Shown here: piece by piece, positions 1 through 12,037 of the stretch
Layout: each line of letters starts with the position of its first letter
Numbering within the stretch: position 1 is the first letter of the stretch
NCBI GenBank assembly: GCA_029959085.1
Contig: JARWIR010000043.1
Span: forward strand, 4,216,001 to 4,280,000
Direction: 5' to 3'
Origin: Nemophila menziesii
Taxonomy: Eukaryota > Streptophyta > Magnoliopsida > Boraginales > Hydrophyllaceae
Length of the DNA stretch: 64,000 nucleotides
Translations under genes and position numbers: made by a program
The notes under the pieces: model-generated
Databases searched by the model: none
What the model saw: only the letters and a program-made list of their open reading frames with translations
Told to the model about the DNA's origin: nothing

Positions 1-236
1 TATATACAAATACCAAAAATTGTGTTATAATATCATTCCAGAATTCTCGAGAATAAGAAAAATTAAAAAAAGGCCTTGGCTGCCATTTTGTGCCATTAAT
101 CGGCGCCTAGGCGGGTTAGGTGTCTCTTCCATAGCGACTAAGGCGCTAGACATAAACGCCTAACATTTTCACTAGGCGTAAGCGGCTGAGGAGGGAGTTG
201 ATGCCTAGGTTGCGCCTAGGCGCGTCTAGGCGGTGA
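1..236. repeat. Partial GCCTAGGCG-type dispersed repeat (runs off window start)
   Basis: The stretch carries several GCGCCTAGGCG-like words (about 102-230). Its first 100 bases align by eye with 56520-56640, sharing the words 'gagttataatatca', 'gagaataagaaaaat' and 'ccattaatcggcgcctaggcgg'-like sequence. It is therefore another copy of the repeat at 56341-56791. The left end lies outside the window and no coding capacity is seen. Confidence 0.7.
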
Positions 237-418
237 TTTCTACATCATAGCCTGCATGAGTGAAAGAAAGTTATATCAATTCGTAAAATATGGGATGAAA
301 TAGTACACAAGTGGTGCATACCTGACACCAATCCAAACAATCAATGGTATTCACGCTCAAGACTTCTTGACTTTCTTTTTTGTTTGCAGTCTTAAAATCC
401 CTCCACATTCCACATTAC

Positions 419-423
419 AATAG
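419..423. repeat. Target-site duplication AATAG (left copy; right copy 7944-7948)
   Basis: AATAG immediately precedes the left LTR and is repeated exactly after the right LTR. This is the 5-bp duplication expected of LTR-element integrase, and it fixes the element borders to the base. Confidence 0.93.
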
Positions 424-1934
424 TGGTGTGGCCTAAGGTGTGATAAAAAGATGTATAAAATAAGTGCAAAGAAAGCCCAAAGCTAACACGGTTCTGCGAG
501 TATACAGATCGTATGCAAGTTTTAATGAATAAGTAAGACTCGTTCCTCAGGGACTACGAAGGTTAAGAATAACTTATGCAAATTATCCAAGTGCAAATAT
601 TAAAGATAGAGAAGATAATACGCAAGTAGAAAGAAGAGAAAGACAAATATTTATTTGGTTTTTATAATAAAACTAAACTAATAACTAAAGACAGAAAATA
701 AATAAAAGAAAAGGGAAGAAGATAGTATGAAAAGTTAGCTTGAGTAATTAGCATGTAATCCCCACTAGTTTTGCCGTTCTAAACATGTAAGGGTGAATTA
801 TGTAGTATTTCCCTAATCGGTCCCAATTCGCTATCGATAGTTTAAAATAGGATTTACCTGTGTCAATAAGGCTTCCTAAGCAAACTTTTCCTGTAATTGG
901 TAAATAGTCACAAGAACTAAACCATAGTGATTACCTAGCTAGGTTGGGTTGTCAGATCAGACCTAATACTAGACGTTATGTGCTAAACATGCAATTAAAC
1001 ACCGTTGTCAATGGTGACCTAATTACTAGATGGTGATTCTATATGGCCGCGGTTCCACAAGAACACAGAATATAAATCCAAACACATAAACAGAGAATAA
1101 AAACTATAATTCTATTTAAAACATTAAATTCCCAAATTAGATAGATGTCAATCAAAACTAGGGTTCATACATATATGCTAAAACTCAAACTAAAAATAAT
1201 TAATTCATACTACGAAGAGACGAGTAAAGAATTACAAAATAAGAGGTTGAAGGAGACATGATTGATGCACAGCTCCCTCCAGACTTCTTCTCTTGTGTTG
1301 CAGCTTCCTCTTGGCCTTAAGGTCTGGCCAAGGATGATTTTAGAGTGTTAAGAGGCTGTATTTATAGAGTATAGGAAGACCTAATTCGTTTTCTTGAAGG
1401 AGAAGGAAAGTAATGGACTCCTAGTCCAACTCAAATTCGTATGGAAATAAAGATAAACACTGCTGGACCGTTTTGAGCATATCTTCTTCGTTATTGGTCG
1501 GTTTGAGCTCCATAAGATACCAAAAGAATCGCAACAGAATTATCTTTGTCCTTGAAGAAGGAAATTACCAAAATCGGCCTATTTCTTAGGTAAATAACCA
1601 CTTCTTTAGGCGTGTACTGCAGAAATTCAGATTTAGGCAGCTTTTCCTTTTCCTAATTGAACTCAGTTTCCTTCTATCTCCAATTACCATGCTAATCTCT
1701 TTCCATAAGTTGTAGTCTTTGACTTGGACTCTAATTAATCTCCATAATTATCTTTAAAGCTTCACACTAAATAAACAATTAAACCCAATATGCTCTAAAA
1801 ATATTATGTTACTAAATCAAGACTCAAAATAGGAAAGTGCACTAAACTAAGCTAAAATCAACCTATAAACTAATAAATAAGCCTAAAATGATGTCTCAGA
1901 ATTATATTATATTATCACAAATGAGGAGACATCA
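424..1934 (-). repeat. 3' LTR of the gypsy element 424-7943
   Basis: 1511 bp, near-identical to 6437-7943. Read on the minus strand it starts TGATGTCTCC and ends CACACCA. A 6-bp insertion near 660-666 and scattered substitutions distinguish it from its partner. The same LTR family appears as the solo LTR at 39655-41170. Confidence 0.93.
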
Positions 1935-4489
1935 AGACCCCCAACTCAAAGTTGTATCGTCCCGATACAATGAAAGTAAAGAACAGTAGGGTAGTCAAGA
2001 AGAAGAAGTAGGAGGAGAATAAGAACAGAACACAATGAATGATCCTAGAGCAAAATATCTAAAAAGTCTCATGTAGTAATGCTTAAGAAATAATGCACAA
2101 GTATGCTCAATACACATGTAATCAACAATCCATAATTTCAAGTCCAGATTAATTTCGCAATGCCAGAAGGAGAGGATGATAACTTAGTTCATGTTAATGG
2201 CTATAGGTTGTTCATAGGTCCTAATATAGCATCCAATGGTCCACTTACCTACTACCTAAGAGCTCAATTGTTTCTCCATCTAGTAGTTAGAAATCCTAAG
2301 GTCTTGGGTTATAACTTGGCTTAGGGACGGTATGATATATTTGGATAATGAAAAGTGAGCTTTTGGCTCTCTCCTCACTAGCCATCAACGAAACGCCCTA
2401 GAGCTTGAGTTTTCACTCGAAGATGTTCTCACTCAACCCAATTAATTGATGCTTTTGATTTGCATCCCCAATAATCCCAATTAAAACCTTTAGTGATGAT
2501 TTAAAATCTACTTTGCCGGTCCGAATATATATTTTCTTTTCATACCAATTTTCTCTTTTATATAGTTATGACTCTCTTTTTGATGTTCGAGATATCACGC
2601 TATTTTTCATATATATATTCCTTCTTTTTATGCCTTTGTTGGCAAATTTAGCTCGTAGCTTCTTTTCCAATCACTATTACCCCGGCAAAGGGTTACAATA
2701 ATAACAATTTCATCATCAATAAAATCACAATTACAATTCCAACTCCCAATGTTCCCTAATGATGAAACCCACCACCCCAAACTCAAGCTCTAAAACAACT
2801 TGCTTCAGGTTTTGCGATTCGAGTGCGGGTCATATAGATAAGTCCTACAAACTAAGGGTATGGATTATAATGTGTTTCAATAAAGGCTTTAGAAAGGCTC
2901 AGAGGGTCTAAGATGGATCAATATCAAACAAAAGGGTGAGAAGGTATAAAAAGGCTTCAAGTGTTTTAATCATGAAAGAACTGCCTTATTCATTTTTCTA
3001 ACTACCGGATTTTGTTACTTTTTTTCACTAATAGTTCATAGATAAGCGGGTTTTCAACTAATTTCAAACCTCACGTTCTACACACCAAATAACTCTCCCT
3101 AAGTTTCAACGTGACTTCTTAGCATTGCTTATTAACTTTTCTATCATTTATTTCCTATTTTCATACATGTATCTAAACAAACTTATGACATCTTTCAAAA
3201 ACATACTACCTACTATCATTAACTTACTTAAATCCTGCTCAATAGGTACATTCAAAGATATTCTATGCCTATTTCAAACCAAAAAAAAAATTTAAATTTT
3301 ATGCAAAAACACAAAAAGGAAGATGAGGACAACGAATCCTCACCCCCAACTCAAAAATAAGCCCTGTCCCCACGACTCGAAAAAAACTCAAGAGAAATAA
3401 AATTTAAAATTAGCATACATATTGCACATAAAGAAATGGTAGGGAAGAAAGAAAACATACTCTTCGAGGCTATTACCCCGCCTTGTCGGTACTCGGATTA
3501 AATCTAATGTATCTTCTTCACCCAACTTCTTATTCGCTTTCCAATCAAGTCACGTGATCATAATAGGATATTGCATTAAATAACGACATGGGAGAGATCG
3601 AAATTCCGTATCACCTCCTCATAGATCAACAGTGTCACATCTTCTTCTTCTCCTCACACAATACAATTCACAAACAACCCAAGCATCCCAAATCTCCACG
3701 AATCTTCATGTATTCTCCTTCAACTTCTTCTTCAAATACTTTCTTATAAGAAAGAGGTAGTTCCTTTAATTGTTTCCTTGGAGAAGCTATCAGGGCCCTT
3801 GAAGCTTTCTCTTTTTCTTCGGGTGTAGAGTCTCCGAGTTGGAGAGGTTGTGTTGTTTTCTTCACTAAAGCTGGAATCTTTTTGCCCATTGAATCAAACA
3901 CAGCTAGCTAGCCTCTCTTCTCTTGACTTGTTTTACCCTTTGAATTGGAACTAGGACTTTTCTCACTTGATTTCTTCTCAATTAAATCCAATACCTTTCT
4001 TTTCTTCATCTCCCTTACAGTAGATAATGTTCATGTTCTCTTAATCATCTCAATTGACCCCCAACTCAAAGCTTTAACCACTCTTTAAATTTGAAATTCT
4101 TGATTATTGGTTGTACAAGCTTTATTGGGTTAGGAGAGGTGATTTGATGATGATTATCTATGTGGGTAAGATGGTTTCTTCATGGATTGGTATGGATTTA
4201 AGAAATTGTAGGATGAATTTTTGAAATTTAAGCTTTTGATTCTTGGATTCAAGGTGTTTTGGTATGATATAGGTGGTTGAATCTTCTTTGTAATGATGTG
4301 GAGGATGAATTGGATGTGTTTTCATGGTGATTGGGTAGTGTTTTGATGATTGGTGAAAGTTTTTATGAGCTTTAATGGAGTTGTGAGAGTTTTGGAGAAG
4401 AGAAGTAGGCTTAAGGTTTATAAAATTCAGAATTAAAAAGCTTAATACCTCCTTTATACATCAAATCCCGTAGGTTTTTCTCTCTCTGG
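1935..4489 (-). other. Internal non-coding 3' region of the gypsy element
   Basis: Between gag and the 3' LTR on the minus strand lies about 2.5 kb with no convincing coding sequence. A G-rich stretch (plus-strand 'gacccccaactcaaag') next to the LTR is the likely polypurine tract. The same phrase recurs at 3341 and 4058. The 77-residue open frame at 3668-3901 (-) resembles nothing I know. Parts of 3340-4440 are clearly homologous to 48781-49740 in the second gypsy element, so this is a conserved family region rather than random filler. Confidence 0.6.
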
Positions 4490-4866
4490 CGGCGCTGCGG
4501 ACTACCCCTGCGGACCATGGGGTATACCGCAGGGTTATCCGCGACATCTGATGGTCAAAAATTTTTGCCCACTGGATAACACGCGTGGTACGACCCCGTG
4601 GCACGCGTTTTTGCTCTGCGGACCATGGCGCGGTACACCGCAGGGTACCCCGCGTCTTCTGATGTGTTCTCCGTCAAATTAAACGTGGAACTACCCCGTG
4701 GCACGCGGTTTTACCCTGCGGACCAGGGCACGGTGCAGGGGGGTAGTCCGCGGTCAATTTTTTTCCCGGTTCTGGATAAGACCCGTGGTGCAACCCGTGG
4801 TACGGATTTTTACCCTACGGACCAGGGCTGCGGACTAGGGGTAGTCCGCGCAGGTCATTCCTTCGC
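4490..4866. repeat. GC-rich tandem repeat block (about 100-bp units, 3-4 copies)
   Basis: Repeated phrases are 'tgcggacca(t/g)gg', 'ccgtggcacgcg', 'ggtacaccgcaggg' and 'agtccgcg'. The unit start 'c(t/c)ctgcggacca' recurs near 4512, 4615, 4715 and 4815, so the period is about 100 bp. This is by far the most GC-rich spot in the first 30 kb. It contains words found also in the copia LTRs (30512-30635) and in 49774-49956. The 110-residue open frame across it (4598-4930) is a composition artefact. Confidence 0.75.
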
Positions 4867-5247
4867 TCCGAAAAATTTTCCTCGCGTCCCTAACTCGATT
4901 TCTCCAATTCCTACACACCAAAAACACTAATACCTTTCTCAAATATGCAATATCAACTTAAAATTAACTAAGCTAAACATAAATTAAAAACTAAAAAATG
5001 TAAAAACATAAAAGAAATTACGGGTTGTCTCCCGTATAACACTTTTGTTTAACGTCTTTCAAAGTTAGACGTGTTACCTCGATTAAGGATGACGAAATTT
5101 CCACCCTTTGCCTTTAATTCCAACGAACTTTTCAGCTCGATTCTTCATAATCATGGATGGTGCCATCCAAGATGTCGTGGGAAGTGGTGTCTCTAGTGGT
5201 AACTCGATTTCACTTGTAGCATTACACTCCTCTGGCAATCCATTCAT

Positions 5248-6250
5248 CTATTTAGTTTCGAATCTTCGTTTGTTAGAAAGAATGTCCTTCATGAATTGAC
5301 CGTATTTTGACATTCTTGTGAGAGCTTCTACAAACGGGATGCTGATCTTTAACTTGTTCACCATGTCAACGAACTTCTTGAATTCCAGGTCATTTTCCTT
5401 TCTGACATGTGAAGGGAATGGTGGAGGAGGGCATGTGTTGGTTACCACTGGGCTCTCTTTCTTTTCTGGTGTCTTCTCTTGGACACTTTTTTGTTCAACT
5501 ACCTCTTCGACCTTATCTTTTGTTGTTTCTTCTCCCCCCGTTTCTGGAATAGGGACTGGTTCTGGTTCTGATCTTGGTGGAGGTAGTTGTTTTCCACTTC
5601 CTACTTCAATTGCATGGCAAACTTTGTTTTTTTGGAGCACTAGTATCACTTTGGAGTTGCCTTTCTGCAAGGATTTGAACTTTATTCACCATTTGTGACA
5701 CTGACTGCACCATCTTCTGAAGCGCATTATCTGAGTTTTGGATTCTTTGCTGGTTATTCTCCATCTTTTCAATTAGGTTCATCATCTTAGCCATGCTTGA
5801 ATTCAAACTCGAAGGTTGTTCTTGTATGGTTTGCTGCATTGAACAAGGATGTGGTTCTTGATAAGCTTCATTATAATTCGGCGCTTCTTGATAGATAGGT
5901 TGTGGAGGATAATAAGATTGTGGTCGTGGTTGATAATAATCATCATAGTGATGGTTATTATGATAATAAGTTTGTTGATCTCCGACCCAATTGTAATTCT
6001 GTGGGGGCTGATAATCAGCGTAATTTCCTTGGGACTGATAATAACCATCATAATAATGGTCTCTTTGATAAGGCATGAAGGAAATTGAGGCTGGATCATT
6101 CATGCAATATTCCCACGAGTGATCTCTTGCTCCACAACTAGGACATGAAGGTACGGTATGTACTAGATTCCTCTGAGCTAGTTTTCGCGATTGTTCCAGT
6201 GCTTCCTCAAGTTGTCGGTTTAACTCCTTGAGCTTTAGAGATTCCATCAT
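5248..6250 (-). pseudogene. Broken gag of the gypsy element (CCHC knuckle, C-terminal region)
   Basis: Two overlapping frames read on the minus strand. The first (6250-5606, 214 aa, ATG start) has a nucleocapsid knuckle CX2CX4HX4C (C-P-S-C...H...C) at about residues 35-48. A Tyr/Gln/Pro-rich stretch follows, then a helical segment. The second (5670-5248, 140 aa) has the acidic/proline linker and the conserved gag tail ending in 'SNKRRFETK'-like residues, typical of Athila-type gag. The change of frame falls at a run of seven T on the plus strand (5627-5633). One extra base in that run would account for it. The amino-terminal capsid part is missing, since only about 160 bp separate the ATG from the primer-binding site. 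Gag normally packages element RNA; this copy cannot make a full one. Confidence 0.8.
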
Positions 6251-6410
6251 GAATTAGCTTCTTCAGAATCTAATAACACGAAACCTTTATCTCCTAATAA
6301 ATCTGCTTTCGCCTAAAAAAAATCTGTAAAGACAAAAACTAAAAAGAAAAGCGTAAAATAGGAATAACTAAAATAAAACCACAAGATGATTGCACAAGGA
6401 CTAACGATGT

Positions 6411-6430
6411 AGTCCCCAGCAGCGGCGCCA
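6411..6430 (-). promoter_or_regulatory. Primer-binding site of the gypsy element
   Basis: On the minus strand TGGCGCCGCTGCTGGGGACT follows the LTR end after a 6-base spacer. The TGGCGCCG-type site is characteristic of Athila/Tat gypsy elements and would pair with a tRNA 3' end to prime reverse transcription. It sets the element orientation. Confidence 0.85.
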
Positions 6431-6436
6431 AAAACT

Positions 6437-7943
6437 TGGTGTGGCCTGAGGTGTGATAAAAAGATGTATAAAATAAGTGCAAATAAACACCCTAAGCTAA
6501 CACGGTTCTGCGAGTATACAGATCGTATGCAAGTTTTAATGAATAAGTAAGACTCGTTCCTCAGGGACTACGAAGGTTAAGAAGAACTTATGCAAATTAT
6601 TCAAGTGCAAATATTAAAGATAGATAAGATAATACGCAAGTAGAAAGAAGAGAAAGACAAATATTTATTTGGTAATAAAACTAAACTAATAACTAAAGAC
6701 AGAAAATAAATAAAAGAAAAGGGAAGAAGATAGTATGAAAAGTTAGCTTGAGTAATTAGCATGTAATCCCCACTAGTTTTGCCGTTCTAAACATGTAAGG
6801 GTGAATTATGTAGTATTTCCCTAATCGGTCCCAATTCGCTATCGGTAGTTTAAAATAGGATTTACCTGTGTCAATAAGGCTTCCTAAGCAAACTTTTCCT
6901 GTAATTGGTAAATAGTCACAAGAACTAAACCATAGTGATTACCTAGCTAGGTTGGGTTGTCAGATCAGACCTAATACTAGACGTTATGTGCTAAACATGC
7001 AATTAAACACCGTTGTCAATGGTGACCTAATTACTAGATGGTGATTCTATATGGCCGCGGTTCCACAAGAACACAGAATATAAATCCAAACACATAAACA
7101 GAGAATAAAAACTATAATTCTATTTAAAACATTAAATTCCCAAATTAGATAGATGTCAATCAAAACTAGGGTTCATACATATATGCTAAAACTCAAACTA
7201 AAAATAATTAATTCATACTAAGAAGAGAAGAGTAAAGAATTACAAAATAAGAGGTTGAAGGAGACATGATTGATGCACAGCTCCCTCCAGACTTCTTCTC
7301 TTGTGTTGCAGCTTCCTCTTGGCCTTAAGGTCTGGCCAAGGATGATTTTAGAGTGTTAAGAGGATGTATTTATAGAGTATAGGAAGACCTAATTCGTTTT
7401 CTGGAAGGAGAAGGAAAGTAATGGACTCCTAGTCCAACTCAAATTCGTATGGAAATAAAGATAAACACTGCTGGACCGTTTTGAGCATATCTTCTTCGTT
7501 ATTGGTCGGTTTGAGCTCCATAAGATACCAAAAGAATCGCAACAAAATTATCTTTGTCCTTGAAGAAGGAAATTACCAAAATCGGCCTATTTATTAGGTA
7601 AATAACCACTTCTTTAGGCGTGTACTGCAGAAATTCAGATTTAGGCAGCTTTTCCTTTTCCTAATTGAACTCAGTTTCCTTCTATCTCCAATTACCATGC
7701 TAATCTCTTTCCATAGGTTGTAGTCTTTGACTTGGACTCTAATTAATCTCCATAATTTATCTTTAAAGTTTCACACTAATTAAACAATCAAACCCAATAT
7801 GCTCTAAAAATATTATGTTACTAAATCAAGACTCAAAATAGGAAAGTGCACTAAACTAAGCTAAAATCAACCTATAGACTAATAAATAAGCCTAAATTGA
7901 TGTCTCAGAATTATATTATATTATCACAAATGAGGAGACATCA
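6437..7943 (-). repeat. 5' LTR of the gypsy element 424-7943
   Basis: 1507 bp; the partner of 424-1934. On the minus strand it opens with a potential stem-loop (TGATGTCTCC...GAGACATCA) and ends CACACCA just before the primer-binding site. It would carry the element's promoter (U3), but no TATA box was assigned. Confidence 0.93.
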
Positions 7944-8422
7944 AATAGGCTCCCAATAAAGACCAGGTCCCTTTTCCAGCACATTTTGAACTCACATGTG
8001 AGTTTCCAAATAACTGAAACTTACAAACATTCAGTTGAATAAAATCAATTTAAGTAATTTCATATGAATGAGAATCAATTGAATTGAACATTTGATTTTT
8101 ACTAATAAAGGTTTAATATGAATTCAACTTTTTTCTTTAAACAGGAACTCACCCTCATATGCGATTTTCTTTTGTAGGAAAAATACATTACAAATTGGGA
8201 CCTATAATGAAAAATACATTACAAAAATGTATAAACCGAAAAATTTAAAGCATTACCTTTACAGCCAATTTTCAAACAATAATGTTGCAAATATCTTAAA
8301 CAGGAGGACATGAACTCTGTTATAAACATTCTCCAGAGAGATTTTTTACAACTTGGATTGCATAAACTGCCTCGTGATATAATTTGATAGAGAAGACGTA
8401 ACTTGACAATATCAAGCTCCAA

Positions 8423-8689
8423 TTAACAATCTACAACATAAGATCGGTGGCTGAGAGGACGTAATTTGATAGAGAAGTAATGATTAAGTAGTGAAAGATT
8501 ACCGTATTGGAGAGCGGAGATGTTCATTTCAACCACACGCTGCTTCGGTGGTTCTTCACTCGACATATTATACATCTCAATGGTGGAGTGCTCGTCTTCA
8601 ACTTCAAATTGGATTGCAGTAGGGCTTTTAAAAGTTGATCTGGGTTGTTTGTTGGGCTTTGAATGGGCTGGATATGACATAAAAGGCAT
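8423..8689 (-). other. Possible small gene or gene fragment, unrecognised
   Basis: An 88-residue frame with an ATG at 8689. It reads Pro/Ser-rich at the start, then acidic with 'EVEDEHSTIEMYNMSSEEP'. After about residue 62 the DNA reads CG|GTAATC, a plausible splice donor at about 8503, so the true exon may stop there. Upstream (8700-9000, minus sense) is pyrimidine-rich and could be a 5' leader. A further open frame follows at 8422-8219. I do not recognise the product. It may be a small gene, a captured fragment or chance. Confidence 0.25.
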
Positions 8690-9059
8690 GATTTCGGAGG
8701 ATAACTAATTACTTACCAGAATTGACCAGTGATGAAAAGGAACCAGAACTGCTGCTAACCTAATTGACAAAATCTGATAGACATAGAGCGAGGAAGAATC
8801 GCACCAGAGCTATTCAAAGTTTGAACCATGAGGTGGTAGAGGGAGGCGATGGCAGAGTGAGGTTTTGATTGGGCCTTTGCTGTCGGAGTATTTACGGCGG
8901 CGGAAAGCACGGCTGCGAACATGTGAATCGGTCTGGTATTGGTCAAAGTCCATGAATGAAGGTTGAATGATCTTTTTGGGACATTTGATCGAACACCCAC
9001 CGAGGTGTAAATCTACTAAATTTTTCTTGATGGTGGAGAATGGTCCTCGAACGACGCGG

Positions 9060-9134
9060 GATTACGACGGTTGTTGTGGTGGTGGATTACGGCGGTTGTC
9101 TTGGTGGTGGATCACGGCTGTTGTCTTGGTGGTG
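9060..9134. repeat. 25-bp minisatellite, 3 units
   Basis: Three units start at 9060, 9085 and 9110. Each reads like 'gattacggcggttgtcttggtggtg' shortened by a few changes. They sit between two copies of 'tggtggagaatggtcctcga' (about 9031 and 9131). The tract is G/T-biased. Confidence 0.8.
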
Positions 9135-9748
9135 GAGAATGGTCCTCGAGCGGCGCAGGAGAAGAGAGAATGGTGGAATATGACGAGATCGGGTTTTAAG
9201 AGTGAATGTGATGAGATTAGGGTCTGTTACAAAATGGTATTTTTCTTTTCCATTTTCTTTTATTATTACGTATGGTATTCTTTTTTTATTTTCTTTTGTA
9301 ATTAAAAATAGTAAATTATTATTGGTATTAATGATAAGTGGGGTTAGAAATGATCCTGGCCACATGTTGGGTCTAGAATCGATCCTAGCCACCACTAATG
9401 TTGAAAAGCTTGATATATAATATAGATATGGTTATTGGGTAATAAATTAATGAAAGTATTGTATTTAGATTTATTAATTGATTTTTTTTTGAAGAAATGT
9501 AAATTTTAGGTTATATGTAGGTACAAAGGAGTAAGTTCATTAAATGTGTTGGGCTTAAAGAACTTATATACCCCATATGTATACACGCGCTTGGTAGATG
9601 TAGAGTTTATCTTGGGAATAACCTAAAAATCTCTCCGTTCAAACCTTATAAAAACACCAGCATTTATGGTTTCCACATAGTTTATCCAGTGTCTCAATCT
9701 CGGCCATTTCAAGGTTCGATGAATGGAAGGTCAGAATCACAGCTCAAT

Positions 9749-10310
9749 GTGGCATTCTTCTGGCAAACACAAAAGGAGGACATACACAACCCAGTTGGTC
9801 TATTAACCCGGAGCCGCCCACAACCCATTGGTGGCATTCTTCCGGAAAACGCAAAAGGTATGTAGCAAAACCCTAATGCAGCAGTGCTTAATGGTTGGTT
9901 TATGGGTTGATGACTGTTCTAATCGTTGGTTTGACATGTGTTTTGTGCAGAGACAAGTGATCTGCCGACCATTGAGATGACGACGAGGCCGGTTAGGTCA
10001 GTTTGAACAAGTCTTAACACTAGCCTTGAAATTCGGAAAAAATCAATGGCCACCCAATTGCCAGAAAACAACGTGGGCCCAATAGACGACATTCCTCCGG
10101 TGAACACAAAAGGTACATAGCAGAATCGTTTCGTAACGGTGCTTAAAGGTTGGTTAATGGGCTTGATATTTTTCTAATCATTGGTGTGTCATGTTTTTTG
10201 TTCAAAGACAAGTGCTCCTCCGACCATTGATACAATGACACACGGTTAGGGGTGTTCGTACAAGCCTAAACACCAACCTTGTAAGCCGAAAAAAACATCC
10301 ATGCATGATA
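9749..10310 (+). repeat. Diverged tandem duplication (255-bp unit) with exon-intron-like layout
   Basis: The unit beginning 'ggcattcttccgg' at 9831 recurs 255 bp on at 10085 as 'gacattcctccgg'. A short third copy of the opening motif sits at 9749. Both long copies run through 'acacaaaag|gta.atag', an internal A/T-rich part, then 'cag'/'aaag' + 'acaagtg' and 'ccgaccattga'. They resemble two copies of exon, intron and exon. The short reading frames (beginning ATG 9719) match nothing I know. Confidence 0.65.
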
Positions 10311-12037
10311 AATTGGTCTTGAAACGAGGTACCAATCAAAAAATCCTCTAGCTACTACAATCCCAAGGCGAGGTAAATCTTCTAACATCCATGTTACCTG
10401 GTATATAGGGCGGGCTTTGTAATTCCTCCGAGTTATATCAAATGAGTCTACCTTGTATATGGGTTAAGCCTTATGGTTTTTATGTTTGTGCATGCATGTA
10501 GGTATAATGCGCTTAACACGTACGCACATCAAACAAGTAAAATTTCATAAGGAATTATGTGGGAATTCATTGTCTGTCTCCTATTGGGTAGGTGTTTTGG
10601 TCTGTAGTGTGTGCTTTGTTGCTAAACAAAGGTAATGCAAACAACCAAACTAGCTGGTACGTATAAGTATATATAGGGGCATACATGTATATTTTGCGAC
10701 AATTGTGTCCAATAAAATTATATATTTCATATTTTCCAGGTGAACCTGTGTGAGTTGACACTAACTGAGATGGATCTGCAATATGTGCAATCATAGGGGC
10801 AACCAAATATGATTGCTAGTTGGCCAGACGGTATTGACGATGTAACTAGGGTAGATGGTGCTACTCTTCTATGGTTGTTTTCGAACAAGTGGATACGCAT
10901 GGTGCGAACAAACATATCGATCTTCAAAGTGAAACGCATATGGAAGCTACAAATGTGAGAGATGGTAGAGCTGTTTAGCAGCTATACGTGTTATCGCCGC
11001 TCATGAACGGTTGTGCCACACACAGAATGAGAGTTGCCGGTGAAAAGGTAAAGGTTTGTGTCGTAGCTTTTTATTATCTATATACTAACAACATAAAAAG
11101 TTTCTAAGTCGTCTTCTTTTGTATTCAGATGTGGTACACTAAGCCATGGTCCATAGAAAAGTTAGGGCCTTCGAGCATTCATAATACCGAAAATTGAGAA
11201 TCCCATACAAGACAACGTGGTGGTGGAGTTGGATTTAGTTAATGTGTTCAGTTAGAGATGTTACAGGTGCTGACTCAATCTTTTTATTATGATATCACAT
11301 ATTTTGTTTATATTTACTTATTAATCGTTATTTATAATGATTTTATTGTGGGTTTTGTAATGACAATGGTTTTTTCTGCAACTTGATTAATGAATGAATT
11401 TCATTCAGGCGCTAATTTGTATGTGCTAAGAGTGTTATATAGGTATGTTATGGTGGGCTCATAGTGTGGTTTTGGTGGAATGTGAAATACTGGTAAATGG
11501 GCTCTCAATGGTATTATGTTGGGCTTTTTTTTGTTTGTCACGTACTGGGCTCGTAGTGTGATTTTGGTGGGCTATGAAATACTGGTAACTAGGCTCTTTT
11601 TTGTTTGTTTGTCTGATATCCTATCACTGTTGTCTTATTCAGGATACAATACTACACATAAATAAAAACAAACACATGTTATGAAAATCCAGATGATGTG
11701 CACTCTTATCAATTTGAAAACTATATCAACATTTCGCATATCTTTCTTTGCCTTAACTTATTAGGTTGTTAGTATCATCTTAGTTTTTCGGGTGGATTCA
11801 AGTAAAGTTGATATACTATCATTGTGTTTAATATAGTACATATTTAGAAACAAACATAGAAATATAACACATTTTATGCACAACCAAACAATCGGTAGTC
11901 TTATTAAGCTAAGAAAAACGTCAATGCTATATTAGAATCACTTATTGTGAGTCATTATTTGTGCGTTAACTTAATATAATACATGGAGTGGTATCTGATA
12001 TGACTGGAAAACTTGGACACCGCACACCGAAACTCTT
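10311..12037. other. No recognisable gene; short tandem duplication inside
   Basis: No long open frame and no known protein signature was found on either strand. Splice-like phrases occur (for example 'ttttccag|gtgaacc' near 10733), so this may continue the gene-like sequence at 9749-10310. At 11455-11615 a 92-bp unit starting 'gggctc(a/g)tagtgtg' occurs twice. Confidence 0.5.

Larger units (their letters stand above)
424..7943 (-). mobile_element. Complete non-autonomous Ty3/gypsy (Athila/Tat-like) LTR retrotransposon
   Basis: Two direct LTRs of about 1.5 kb (424-1934 and 6437-7943) begin TG and end CA. They are flanked by a perfect 5-bp duplication, AATAG, at 419-423 and 7944-7948. A primer-binding site lies beside the right LTR on the minus strand, so the element reads right to left. 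The 4.5-kb interior holds only a broken gag with a CCHC knuckle; I see no protease, reverse transcriptase or integrase. It must therefore have been mobilised by another element's enzymes (inference). The LTRs differ at about two dozen positions by eye, which suggests a fairly recent insertion. The PBS type and gag style point to the Athila/Tat branch of gypsy; the exact lineage is uncertain. Confidence 0.93.

Noticed and set aside
4598..4930. 110-residue frame in the GC-rich block
   Set aside because: It results from tandem repeats with few stop codons, and the translated pattern only mirrors the DNA repeat.
5803..6099. Ile-rich frames on both strands over the gypsy gag
   Set aside because: Shadows of the Tyr/Gln/His-rich gag linker read in other frames.
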